Positions 35,901 to 47,204 of a stretch of DNA of 64,000 nt are shown one piece after another. The notes below the pieces were generated by a model. It was not told the origin of the DNA and made no database searches. It saw nothing but the letters and a program-made list of their open reading frames with translations. Origin of the DNA: Lepidostoma basale (Eukaryota > Arthropoda > Insecta > Trichoptera > Lepidostomatidae); assembly GCA_022606425.2 (NCBI GenBank), contig JAHDVF020001501.1, positions 1,426,001 to 1,490,000 on the forward strand, given 5' to 3'. Numbering within the stretch: position 1 is the stretch's first letter; the number at the start of each line of letters is the position of its first letter. The position numbers were made by a program, and so were the translations under genes.

Positions 35901-38900
35901 TAAATGAGATAATTGAAACAAAATCAATAATTGTTTTTGTTTACAGATGTGAAGAGTGTGATAAAAGATTTTTGACTGAGAAATACTACAAAATCCACAT
36001 TGCGAAACACGGATCCGATTCATTTAACTCTTACAAATGTGTTAAATGTGATAAAGTATTTCCAACTTCTTCTCTGCTAAACAATCATGAAAAACTTCAT
36101 ATACCACTAGAAATGAGGTTAATCCACCCGTGTGACATTTGCGGTTCTAAGTATGTTTAGTTTGATCATCATGAGTTAAATAAATACTCTAATAATATAG
36201 ATATCAGAAAATTATTAATTATAACTTATTCTCATATTTTCACATTACAGATTTTTATCTAAATATTATGTTGACCAACATATTCGTAGTGTCCATAAAA
36301 AAGAAAAATCACACATGTGTGATGTTTGTGGAATGGGTTTTTCTACAAGAGGGGCATTGAAGGAACATGGAAATAAGCACTCAATTGAAAGGACACTCCA
36401 GTGTCCATTTTGTCCTAAAAGGTTATAGATACTAGTAATTAACAATTTAATATAAAACCTTTTGTATTGGCTATATTTGTACAAATAATTATATTTAAAT
36501 ACTTACAATATAAAACATGTTTTTTCATTAGAAACTTATTTCCAGATTTAAAACTAAAGCTACGTTAAAGAGACACATAGACTGCCACAACGGAGTGAAG
36601 TTTAAATGTGCCGAGTGCTCCACGACTTTCAACTACAAGAGAACTCTAGAAGAGCACATGTTCACCCATAAAGATGTGTACAGATATATTTGTAATTTAT
36701 GCAACAAAGGATTTAAATGGAAAAGTTCATACCAAGTACGTTTGTTTCTATAATATCTTCTTCTTTGAGTGCCATGTCAGGTCCCTCCGACGTCGGCTAT
36801 CACCTTGGCGTAGTCCTCTCTGTCCTGTGCCAGGCAGAACAACTCCCCCACCCCTCGAACTCCGGTCCATTCCTTGATATTCTGGGGTCATCCCACAGTG
36901 CGCCTACCCTCGATCTTCCCTTTTAAGAACTATATAATAATAATTAGGTTCAATATGAGTTCCTAACCTTTATTTAATGGGTTGATGCAAAACTTTTGAT
37001 GTTTTTGTATGATCCCAGCGAATTTTCTTTTTCTCGTAACTGATGAATAACATCTTTTTAAAAAGATTTTATTGAGTAAAGAATTCTTCCCTTCTCCTTT
37101 CTATTCAGATTTGGCCCGGCCAGGGTACATTGAAGAGCCCTTATATTTTTTCCAAATTCGGTCAAAAAAGTGCATTTACGTTATTTTTTACTCTATGAAT
37201 TTCGTAAAGACAATAGTGCAACTGTGACAACCAAAAACATTTGCGATGCGTATGGAGCAGATGTCATCAAAGATGGTTTACAAAATTCCGATCTGGAGAT
37301 TTTTCACTAATTCAAGAACTATGGGCCGGGCGACGTTTGAAGTCTGATGACTACAGTTTAAAAGTCATAATTGACACCAATCCACATCTAACCACTAGTG
37401 AAAAACGCGTTGATGGTAGGAGTCAACCAATCAACCGTATTGAGACATTAGAAATGTATAGGGATGGTTTCGTGGTACGACGTTTAGATTCCTCATTAAT
37501 TATCAACTGCCAATTTATTGGATCGTATTTCAACATGCGTTGCTTTGGGTGCTAGACAAAAGCACGGACGGTTTTTGCATGGACTGGTAACAGGAGATGA
37601 GAAATGGGTTGCGTACAATAACATAATACGAAAAAGACATTGGGCTATATCTGGACAAGCCCCATTAATAACTTCCAAGGCCAGAATTCGTAAAAAAACA
37701 TAATGCTTTGTTATTTGGTGGGATTGCTAGGGTATTGTGTATTTTGAACTTCTAAAACGCAATAGTACAATTACATCAGAACGATATTGTCAACAATTAA
37801 TAAAATTAAACATCTCCCTTGAAAAGGATAGACCAGAATTGATAAACAGAAATTGGGTAGTGTTACACCATGACAATGTGCGACCACATGTGGCGATGAT
37901 AAGCTAAATTAGTTGAATTGGGATGTTATCAAGCAATCACCGTATTCTTCATATCTAGCTCCTTCTGATTATTATATATTCAGATCACTGCAATTTTTTT
38001 TTAATGATAATTTTCTTTATACAATAGAGCTGGTAAAAATATCCTTATTCCAACGAATTTTACTCCAACGGTATTAAGGAAAGGTTGGAGAAGGTATAAG
38101 AACCGATGGAAATTACATAATTGATTAAATAAATAACAAAAAAAGATGGAAAAGTTTTATTGTTTAAAATACGTTATATTTTTCATCAACCCAATAGTAC
38201 ATATTATCATTACATTGATAACTTTTGCCACACTTTGATAGTGCCCTAAAAACTAATCCACCGTAAATAGCATAATATATTGTTTAAATTCAGTGTTCAT
38301 TACATTATTTTGGTGAATAATGTAATCAAATATAACTAAAAATAAAATAATACCCTTCACCTACAATTGCTTATTATTAAATTATGGCTAAATAATTTCT
38401 AGATAGAATTCACTTTAAAAATATATTTATTGATTTAAATTAGGAATTCTCCCCATCAGCATTATAATAGAAATGTCAATTAATCACCGTTAATTTTTGT
38501 TATCATGAGCCCGTAGAATGCTAAACAACAATATATTGTTACTCCCGAAAGACAAGATCCTAGACCTAGAATAGATATTGTTGTTTGCAAAGCTACTGAG
38601 AATGAATTAAAATACTTTTGAGTCACTCGGAAAGTATTTTAATTCAACGCTCTTATGAACAAGCACGAGAGAAAGTGTTTACGCGCATCCGGTAAATGGT
38701 CCACGCACTATCTCTTTCACACACAAACTATGAAGTATATATGTCGCCGCCATCTAGTTAAATACGCCGCTCAATTGAACGGCTAGGCTGATAATGAAAT
38801 GGCGGCATTCAATGAAGTGACTAGGCCGGTAGTTGAATAAACTCACCGTTCAATTTATTTAGTTCTAATTTTTACCACTGCAACGCTAGCGGTCATCTAA

Positions 38901-40723
38901 CAATGTTCAACTGTCAGTCGGCATTCGATAACATGTGTTGTTGTAAAAAGTAACACGATTTTCAAACAAAAGAGAGAGAGAGAGAGAGAGCATGCGTATA
39001 GGGGATGTGGGATGTATTATTTAAAAAAAAAACTAACTCTCACCTAAACGTATTGTTCTTCTTTACTAATAGGTATCGTAGGAGTTTTGGCATTGGCTTA
39101 GCGCTTGTACGGTTATAATGTTCATATTAACGCATAGCGTGTTTATAAAAACATATCTTTATTTTTATTTCTATTTTATTGTATTTTACTTTAACCATCT
39201 CAACAGACCGGAAGACCCAATTACAGAGAGGAATTACATCACAATCTTCCAGGCTTCAGAAAAAACACTTTTTAATTATTATTGATTTCACCGAGAATCG
39301 AACCTTTAGGTTAGAGTTAGTTTTAAAAAAATAATACATCCCACATCCTCTATCTACTCATCAAATTTTTACGCAAACACTAAAAACATGTTTAGCAAAA
39401 TAACTATTTTATTTGTGTTCAAATAAATAAATAAATTCACGATAAAACAAAGTCACAATAATTATCATCGAAATTTATTTTACAAAATATGTGAAATCTG
39501 GGCGGAGCGTTGCAGTGGTAAAAATTAGAACTAAATTAAAACACTAAAACTACCGGCCTAGTCACTTCATTGAATGCCGCCATTTCATTATCAGCCTAGC
39601 CGTTCAATTGAATGGCGTATTTAACTAGATGGCGGCGACATATATATATTTTTTTCAAAATTAATTACAGAAGGTAAAATTTCTCGGCAGTTTTTTTTTT
39701 AAATATTGTAGCAGCCCAAGTATTAAAATAGTTTTACTTTGTATGAGAAATTAATGAACACTGATTTTATACTCTTGTCTTTTTTGTGTTATTTGAAGAC
39801 TCACATGAACAACCATACGGGAGATAGTCCTTTCTCCTGCCCCTGGTGCCTTAAGACATTTAGGGACCGTTCCAACTGCAGAATTCACAAGCGACGAAGC
39901 CACCCCACGGAACTCGCCGAATTAGAATCTCAAAAAGGAACCTCAGTTTCAAGTGAGTTTCTTTTACTTGATATAAACTCTTATACTCGTAGGCATATTA
40001 TACGGTAAATTAAATAATGAGCTACATTTTCAGTTAAACATTTAGAAGCTGTGTATAAAAACACTTAAGAATAATGAAACCGGTTGAATTTACCATCATT
40101 TTTTTTTTTGTATACAAATACTTGTAGACAAATACTGGTTTTTTACCCATTGTGGGTTAATCATTTTTTAAGGATTAATTGTATCTCAATAGAGACGAAG
40201 ATGTAAATTATTTGGAAACAGAATATGGTAGTAAAAGCCTTTCACATTGCATTAATAAAGATTTTATGCTTAATGCTTACAAATTATCTTAATAGATGGC
40301 GCTAATGTAGATGGACCTACCAACAGTGAAGTTATTAAAAAATATTAACATATATACAAGTTCCGAAAATTTGTCAGACATGGTGTCGTAAGAAGGGCGG
40401 AATGGTGAATGTTGTTTAACATAAAGTGATCGCTTAACCCAACCAATGGCAGGTCATAAGTCCTATAAACGCCTCGACTACCATATTCTGTTTCCAAATA
40501 ATTTACATCTTCGTCTCTATTGTGATACAATTAATCCTTAATAAAAAATATTTGTTAATAAACATCATATTTTGTTCTATTTTTATGTAATACATAATTT
40601 TTATTTTTTTCAGATAATAGTGTGAAAAAAAAAATGGATAAGTCAGAAAAACCAAACACCCTGAAAAAAGACTTTAATTTAACAAAATCAAAATCAATAG
40701 TAATCTCTGAGACCCTGGAATAA
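32916..40723 (+). CDS. ZAD-C2H2 zinc-finger protein, paralogue 1
   Basis: Nine exons: 32916-33038, 33920-34193, 34455-34698, 35578-35751, 35947-36150, 36251-36421, 36546-36735, 39799-39952, 40614-40723 (547 aa). Residues 1 to about 80 form a ZAD (TCRLC near the N-terminus, NICYQCK in exon 2), an insect dimerisation domain. A lysine-rich linker in exon 3 (KLKSKKKKASK) is a likely nuclear signal. Ten finger units follow, from FHCHLCPENFSTWATLSRH to FSCPWCLKTFRDRSNCRIH. The second has CxC (ITCVCTK) and probably binds zinc poorly. Most introns cut fingers at the same place and keep frame. The target is unknown. Intron 7 holds a LINE, a mariner and a foldback. Confidence 0.9.
33092..33570. repeat. 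Foldback element, family F, in intron 1 of paralogue 1
   Basis: Arms start TAATTGTATCTCAATAGAGA and close with the inverse at about 33492. The flank to about 33570 (CCCACGGTGGGTGAAATCCA) matches the 14-kb copy. The centre carries CATTGGTTGGGTTAAGCGCA and the TTTTTGGAAGTTGTAT block, both present twice in inverted order. The left arm lacks about 6 bases that the right arm keeps (CATAAGTCC). Confidence 0.85.
36755..36930 (-). mobile_element. LINE 3' end, family B, in intron 7
   Basis: TTCTTCTTTGAGTGCCATGT, CAGAACAACTCCCCCACCCC and CGCCTACCCTCGATCTTCCC match the fuller copy at 47.2 kb. Minus-strand coding orientation, antisense to the host gene. Confidence 0.7.
36977..38203 (+). mobile_element. 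Mariner pseudo-element in intron 7
   Basis: Ends ATGGGTTGATG (about 36977) and inverted CATCAACCCA (about 38200), near TA dinucleotides, bound about 1.23 kb, the normal size of a mariner. Frameshifted translation gives the helix-turn-helix region (NICDAYGADVIKDGLQNSDL) and the catalytic domain: TGDEKWV, later VIWWD and HHDNVRPHVA, the DD34D-type motifs. Stops and frameshifts inactivate it. It lies in the same orientation as the host gene. Confidence 0.75.
38541..38575 (+). mobile_element. Scrap of a Jockey-type LINE 3' end
   Basis: TACTCCCGAAAGACAAGATC with a CTAG-rich tail matches the last bases of the Jockey-type insertion that ends at 45571. Only the extreme 3' end remains. Confidence 0.5.
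38736..39649. mobile_element. Foldback/MITE with long terminal repeats inverted
   Basis: Arms of at least 150 bp: ATATGTCGCCGCCATCTAG at the left against CTAGATGGCGGCGACATATA at the right, extending through the blocks AATGAAATGGCGGCATTCAA and GTTCTAATTTTTACCACTGC. An inner inverted pair (GGATGTGGGATGTATTATTT against AAATAATACATCCCACATCC) and a (GA)n run at about 38971-38990 lie inside. No coding capacity. It sits in intron 7 beside the mariner. Confidence 0.8.
40110..40540. repeat. Foldback element, family F, in intron 8
   Basis: The left flank TATACAAATACTTGTAGAC leads into AAGGATTAATTGTATCTCAA; the right arm ends GATACAATTAATCCTT. The interior repeats the family's GCGCTTAACCCAACCAATG-like and CTTACGACACC-like blocks. 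The inner part has diverged from the other copies. Confidence 0.8.
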
Positions 40724-40867
40724 CTGTGATATTCTTCTTGATCTTTCAAAAAACATAACATAAAAAATAATAATAATTCTTTGGTTATAAAACTTCGACA
40801 ATTACATCGTGAAATTCCATAATATCTGAATTATATTATTACTGTTTTTTCCACTTGTTTTATTTCG

Positions 40868-41400
40868 AATGGATGGATCGCCACAATGCTCTGTCCTTAC
40901 ATACCTCTCGGGCTTCCTCTACATTCATACATCGTACCATGCACGCACGTCGATTATTCCGACTTCGAATGTGACCGCCTTTTAGTAATTGATTAATTTG
41001 GTCATGCCATGTTTTCCTCGGTCTTCCTCGGCTTCTTTTTCCACTCACGCTGCTTGTGTACAAGTTTTTAACCAAAACCATCTCAGGGATCCTTTTTTAA
41101 TTTTATCTATGATGCAGTCATCTGCCTTACAATTCTTTCTTATTTCATCATTCCGTATTCTACAACGTTTTCCCGCACATTATTCGTAGTGATCTCATTT
41201 CTACGGCGTTTATCCTGCTTGACACTAAGACTTGCAAATTTCCTCTACTGTCAGCGATTAACACAGCATCGTCTGCATATAACAAACAGCTGACTGACAA
41301 ACAATTCATCTTAGCACCAGCATCTATGTCTTCAAGTTCTTTCATACACTTGTCCAAGTATAGATTGAACAACCACGGCATCACACAACTCTGTTTGACA
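40868..41400 (-). mobile_element. LINE, family A, with reverse-transcriptase motif
   Basis: Minus strand: MMPWLFNLYLDKCMKELED, then SCLLYADDAVLIADS, the YADD catalytic box of reverse transcriptase (about 41269-41280). It then joins abruptly, by internal deletion, to SSRINAVEMRSLR and the usual C-terminal blocks. It ends at about 40868 (plus strand GGATGGATCGCCACAATGC) without the GTTA tail. This copy shows that the short family A fragments belong to a reverse-transcriptase element. Confidence 0.8.
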
Positions 41401-41440
41401 CCTTAGGTGATGTCGAACCAAGATGTGACAGCCTCGTTAA

Positions 41441-42744
41441 CCCTGACCATTCCAAAATCACATGACCCTTATAGGGGACGCGGACTGCAGTTGGAAGAGT
41501 CTCTGAAAGGCAAAAAACCGTATTGCCTCCTATATCCAATTTCTCATATTCATCTCCTACAATTATTGAATCTCCTTTACCTTGATAAATAAAAAAATCA
41601 AATGGTAGTCCATCTGGAGCAGTAACAACCATATTTTTAAAGCACATGGGTTTGATTTATTTCTTACAAACTGCCTTGCTGATGTGTGCCCCCAAAACGG
41701 TATCATCTGTTCATCTATGGATACAGCTGAAGAACGTGGATTCAGTCTGCATCCATTTTGAATCGTTTTGATAATTGGTTGAATTTTTCAAAATTTATTA
41801 TTTTCCTTTTCTTCTGGCAATGCAGCAGCGTCATCGCGTAGTTTTAAATTTCTCCGGATTTGAAAGTACCTATTTCTCGTAATAATTGGAACTCTAGTTT
41901 TAGCTGCCCAGTACATCTTTAGGTACGACATTATTATGGTAACCCCAAAAAACATTTTTATTTCATCCAGAGAGCAGTTCAACGGTCTCCCGTTATCAGC
42001 CAAAAATCGTTGATTTGTATGTATTTGCAAGGCAACAAACATATCGCAGGGAATGTATTTACTAAAATATTCGTATGGAGGCAAATTTACAGCATTAGAA
42101 GGCAATTCTTCATACTCTGGTGCTGGAGGAAGTGGAAAAAAATCTTCCGTTTTCTTCCAAAATTCACGCCTGCTGGGAGTTACAGATTCCGTAATATTTA
42201 TTTCTCCAATATTATCGTCCAACTCTTCATCACTTGATACCATCACATCGTCCGCGATCGTCTCATTGAAATCAGGATCGTTAATTTCATCATTACTAAG
42301 GTCACATTCAGACAGATTTCCATCCACCTCTACGTTAACAAAATTAATAAATGCATCAGAATCTGGAAAAGGAAAATATATCATATGAATTAATATACGA
42401 AAACATGTTTTAAAACTGATATTTAAATATTTTTGTCAATTTAGTTGTAAAAGTCATTAAATTTTTGCAAAAGAAAAACATGGACTAGCTGAACACTTAT
42501 ATGGTTAATATTTGAACATTTTCAACATGAAGACCCGATGTCCCTTCTAGGGGAAATACATTTTTGTCAATTTTTCACAGATTTGACTGACTATATATTG
42601 GCAATCTATCAACTCGATATTATGAAATGAACATATTAGTACACTAAAAAGTAAACACAGTAACAGTTGTGCCAAAAAAATAATAAATATAGCAAACTTA
42701 CCAATTTCTGAACCAGCAAAACATCCTTTCCTCAGACCCGCCAT
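41441..42744 (-). pseudogene. piggyBac-type transposase pseudogene
   Basis: Minus strand. Exon 1 is 42744-42702 (MAGLRKGCFAGSEI) with a GTAAGT donor; the exon 2 acceptor before 42362 continues the frame (DSDAFINFVNVEVDGN). An acidic stretch leads to the transposase fold: YEYFSKYIPCDMFVALQIHT, then LNCSLDEIKMFFGVTIIMSY and TRNRYFQIRRNLKL. After a frameshift near 41785 comes SIDEQMIPFWG, with the first catalytic aspartate region, and after another near 41640 TAPDGLPFDFFIYQGKGDS. The C-terminal half is gone and the remnant ends at CAGGG next to TTAA (41437-41440), the usual piggyBac target. The other end is not clear. Confidence 0.75.
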
Positions 42745-42885
42745 TTTGACACTGCCATAAAACTGCTTTGTAAGCATTGATTTGAAAACTAAGTTATTCT
42801 AAACATGTTACTGACATCCATGAACAACAGTTCACAGTTGAAATCAGTTAAAATCTTATAATATTCCTTGAATTACACCATTTGT

Positions 42886-44600
42886 TCAGACACGTTTTAT
42901 GTCCCCCACAGGGGACGGAGGGTCCGAGGAAGATAAGAGAAAAATAACGAACATTAAAACACAGAAGAATAAATTTACAAATAGAACACATATCCAATGT
43001 CTTTTCCCTTCACTGTTTTCGGAGGGGCCTATGTTCAAGCATTCCATGATGTGCGTATCCATCAGGCCATAGTCCGTGGTCTTGTACAAGCAGTTGGGAC
43101 ACGAATACTCATCGTGGTTGAGGGTGTTGAAGTGGAAGGCGCGGAGGTCACGACGCAAGGGTGCCCCCGTATTCCCATACCAAGTGTGGTAGTTGTTCAC
43201 TTGTTCTGTGAGGTCCTGGTTCCTCCTGTGAAGCACATTCAGGTTAATCTGGATCTCGTCTTTTTCTGAGGCCATTTGTGTCCTCGACCCAAGTTCCGCT
43301 TCAAAATCTTTCTTGTAAATGTCCAACTGCATCTGCAGAATGTCTCTTTCGTTCACCTCTGCCTGCAGGGAGCGGGCCGCCTCCTTCAGGTCTGCCGTCT
43401 CCTTCTGCAGGGCGACCACCTGCTCCTCTTTATCCACCGGTTGGGCAGTCCGGCCATCAAACTCTTTTCTGAGCTGCTCATACTGGGGGGCCATGTTCTC
43501 GTGGTCCTTGAGGAGGCGCAGCACCTGCTGGTAGTCCAGGAACATCTTCTCCAAGGCGCTCAGAGCTGATTTCACTTGGTGATTATAATTTGCGATCATA
43601 TTGTTATATTTGTCCAAGCTTTCTTTAATTTCAAATAGTTTAAATTTTGTTTGTGAAGGGTCATGGGTTTTATTTCCGATTTCCATTAGTAAATGGGCAA
43701 TGGTTTGGAATAACATACAAAATTGTTGCGCATGCTGGTTCAGATATCTGGCGAGGTCCTTCAGTGTGGCGTCGTACAGGCGTACATTCTCCACGAAGTT
43801 GGAGAACTCCGGGCTGTCGCACTGTGCCTCGAGGTTTAAGGAGTAGCGGACCGGCTGGAAAGCTACGGTGTGGGCTTCACGGAGTCTCTTCCCGAGGTTG
43901 GCCAGGGCAGCGGTTGCCCGCTCCCCCGCCTCCTTGGCCTCCAAGCGGTGCTGGCTGAACTCCAGCTTGATATTCTCGGCTTGTAAGAGATCTTCTTGGC
44001 ATTTCGTCAGCTCCACCTGAAGACTACATACTTTGGTTTCCAGATTACTTATATTTTCAGCCTGTTTTATTTTGGTATCATCCTGTTCCATTTCCTTGAG
44101 CAACCTTCTCAACTCACTGGCTTGTTGCATGATCTGTTCATTTTCCCCGATGACCTGCCGGCGCTGCCTCTCTATCACCTCCAGCTGCGATGTTAGCATA
44201 TCAATGGTGGTTTCCAAGTCCGATCTTGATAACTTATCCTGGGCAGTGAAAACAAAGTCTGATTCCGTTAAACTGAAATTGGAAGCTTCGGTCTCTTTTG
44301 TCCCCAGCGATTTTTTTTCCGCCATCAGCACTTCTATTTGGGCTTGCAATTGCGTGTTGTTAGCCTCATAGTCTTGCAATCTCCGCACCTGCCCCTCCAA
44401 GTCACGCACTTGAGTGGAGAGCTGCTCGTTGTCCGCGAGAACCTGCCTACGCTGGTTCTCCAAGAGCGCCATCTCTTCAAGATGGATCCCGCTACTGGAC
44501 GAGGCCCTCAACTCCTCACTATTGAATATAATGAGTTTTTCGTCTCTGAGCACTTGCAATTCTGTAATCAATTTTGAATTGTCCGAGCGTAACTTTTCAA
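42886..44600 (-). CDS. key: NEMO/IKK-gamma-like (kenny) protein, last exon
   Basis: One long exon, open for about 570 codons, minus strand. It begins at a splice acceptor (GGCTCTAG, 44608-44601), so one or more 5' exons are missing from the model; none was found up to 48.7 kb. The protein is mostly coiled coil. Counting from 44610, a UBAN ubiquitin-binding motif lies at about 425-475 (MQLDIYKKDFEAELGSRTQM) and a C2HC finger at 502-526 (CPNCLYKTTDYGLMDTHIME, C) with NEMO's exact spacing. NEMO/Kenny is the regulatory subunit of the IKK complex in the Imd antibacterial pathway. Oddly, the frame continues for 48 residues past the finger and includes a 21-residue hydrophobic stretch (about 539-559). 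Optineurin-like proteins are an alternative. Confidence 0.8.
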
Positions 44601-44705
44601 CTAGAGCCAATCAAAATAATGAATGATAGAAAACAATGCATCAAATGAATAATTTATCGAAAAACTGATAAGATTAAAACAATAAGATTATAAACATTTT
44701 GAATG

Positions 44706-45815
44706 TATTATATACAAATACTTGTAGACGAATACTGGATTTTACCGATTGCGGATTATCATTTTTTTTAAGGATTAATTTTATCTCAATATAATGATAT
44801 ACAAATGTTTGGCCAATCAGTCCCTTGGAATAACACAACTACATACCTTGGAGTCACATTGGACTCCAAGCTAACTTGGGAAGCACATATCTCAAATAAA
44901 GTCATGTCCGCGTCACGAGCCATTGGTGCTCTCCTTCCCATGTTAGGAAAAAACAGCTCTCTAAACACCGAAAATAAATTCCTGATTTATAAATCTATAA
45001 TTAGACCCATAATCACCTATGCAGCCCCCATCTGGGGCCACGCAGCTCAGAGTCACACGTAAACTTCAAATCCTGCAAAACAAGGTCATCCGGCTTGCGT
45101 TGGGTGCTCCCTTTTGGACCAGGATTACACAACTTCACCTAGAGGCGGGTCTCCCCACTCTAGACGAACACATCCACATACTGGTCGAGCGATTCTTTCA
45201 GGGGGTCGCCACACACCCAAACCCCTCTATACAAGAAACCTCTAACTACACCCCCGACATTCACTACCGTCACAAGCGCCTAAAACACATTCTACTTCAG
45301 AGATAAACCACGGGCCACACCTCACAGTCACTTCCCTCTTTCCCACCAGAACCCCTCTCAACCATCACTCCCCCAGATCCACCTTAGACATGTAAAAAAA
45401 AAAAAGTACAAATAATATACTATAACTATTTAATGTCCTCCTAGTCCTACCCTCATTACCCCATCCTACATAACATATCCTCATTCCCAACAAAGTCACT
45501 TCCAACAGGTGGGGGAGCAATAGCCTTCGGGCTGATACTCCCGAAAGACAAGATCATAGATAGATAGATAGATCTCAATAGAGACGAAGATGCAAATTGG
45601 AAACAGAATATGGTGGTCGAGGCGTTTACAGGACTTATAACCTGTCATTGGTTGGGTTAAGCGCACGCTTTATGTAATACAACATTCCCCATTCCGCCCT
45701 TCTTACGACCACCACGTCTGACAAATTTTTGGAAGATGTATATATGTTACAATGTTGGGAAACACTGTTTCCAATTTGCATCTTTGTCTCTATTGAGATA
45801 CAATTAATCCTTAAA
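44706..45815. repeat. Foldback element, family F, split by a LINE
   Basis: The left flank TATACAAATACTTGTAGAC and the start GGATTAATTTTATCTCAAT (to 44790) are separated from AGAGACGAAGATGCAAATTG (45580 on) by the Jockey-type insertion 44791-45571. The element then runs to AGATACAATTAATCCTT at about 45815. Its interior has TTGGTTGGGTTAAGCGCACG and CTTCTTACGACCACCACGTC, as in the 33-kb and 40-kb copies; the right arm is shortened. Confidence 0.8.
44791..45571 (+). mobile_element. Jockey-type LINE 3' end with target-site duplication
   Basis: The frame from 44805 reads a LINE C-terminal region: TTYLGVTLDSKLTWEAHISN, then NKFLIYKSIIRPIITYAAPI, WGHAAQ. A frameshift near 45055 continues as RKLQILQNKVIRLALGAPFW, then HLEAGLPTLDEHIHILVERF. 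Such tails are typical of Jockey-clade elements. ATCTCAAT at 44783-44790 and 45572-45579 is the target duplication; the tail is (TAGA)n. It interrupts a family F foldback upstream of the NEMO-like exon. Confidence 0.85.
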
Positions 45816-46023
45816 AAAAGATTATAAACACTTCACACGATGAAATTCCTCATGAACCCGTCATCAGTGACATGTTTCAAATGACAAGTTTTATTTCGAC
45901 ATGTTTCAAAAAGAATATTTATAACTTCATTATCAGGAAAACAATATAAATTAAACCAAAATTATTTTCAACGAAATATAAGCACCAAGGACGTCACGCA
46001 TGCAAAATAAAATTAAGCAGAAC

Positions 46024-46910
46024 ACTAACTAACCATCACGCCGTTTCTCCAGAGGGGTAGGCAGAGAGGATGGATCGCCACATTGTTCTATCCTGGCATA
46101 ATTCTCGCACCTCTTCTACATTCACACATTGTGACATGCACGCTTGTCGGTTGTTCCTGCTTCGAACATGGCCGCCTTTCAGTAATTGATTAATTTGGTC
46201 ATGCCATGTCTTCCTTGGTCTTCCTCGACTTCTTTTCCCATTCACACTACTTGTATATATCTTTATAACCATTCTTCCCTCATCCATTCATTCCATATGT
46301 CTAAACCATCTTTTCTTAATTTTATTTATTACGCATTCATCCGCCTTAATCATTAGATATTTTATCATACATTGTTTTTCCGCACATTCTTCTTAGTGAC
46401 CTCATTTCTACGGCATTTATCCTACTTTCATCCTTGTTATGCCAACTCCAAACTTCACTTCCATACATAAGGGTCGGGACTAGAACTCCATTTTGCACTG
46501 CCATCTTTGCTTCAGTTGATATATTTCTATTTGCAGTAATGACTTTGAGTGCACCATTTATTTCACTTCCAGCTCCAACCCTTCTTCCGATATCTTTCTC
46601 CATTCTTCCATCTCTTGTAAACATGCTTCCCAGATAAACAAATTAGGTAACTTACTCTAATTTCTCACCGTTCGCACTTATGTCACAATCCGTCATATAT
46701 TCTTCCTTTTCAAATACCATAACTTTAGACTTTGACACGTTCATCACAAGGTTATACTTATTGCATACTTCGTACATTCTTGACACTAGGAATGTAGATC
46801 GTCCGTGCTGTCAGCGATTAAAACAGCGTCGCCTGCATATAACAAACAGCTGATGGGACATATTGTTCATTTTCGCACCAGCGTTTATGCCATTTAATTA
46901 TTTCATATTT
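46024..46910 (-). mobile_element. Longest family A LINE copy
   Basis: Minus strand. From 46910 down: a mutated reverse-transcriptase box (YAGD instead of YADD, near 46830), then MFTRDGRMEKDIGRRVGAGS, EINGALKVITANRN, EAKMAVQNGVLVPTLMYGSE, VWSWHNKDESRINAVEMRSL, a small gap, and GRPRKTWHDQINQLLKGGHV, then AYPSGETA. It ends with the (GTTA)n tail at 46024-46035. Frameshifts separate the blocks. Confidence 0.8.
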
Positions 46911-47204
46911 TTGAATGAATAGTTGGGATCCTATTTAGAAAATAAAATTAATTGAAAATAAATGAGTCATTTCGGTATTTTTATTGCTTGTGTAATAAAT
47001 AATCATACATTTTATCAAAATGTAAAGAATATTTTATTATTAACAATATTAGTGAAGTAAAAAATATAGAAAATTTTTATAAATGTAATTTTTTTGTGTA
47101 TTTTGTAAACTGCACATCACATTATAAATGTTTTTAAAATTACTACGTGGTTAAACATTATAACTTCTATGTATTTCAGTTTACATTTTGTTTTAATTCT
47201 TCTT

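Noticed and set aside
43278..44577. Several plus-strand frames opposite the NEMO-like exon
   Set aside because: They are shadows of the long minus-strand coding exon; their leucine- and serine-rich translations mirror the coiled coil.
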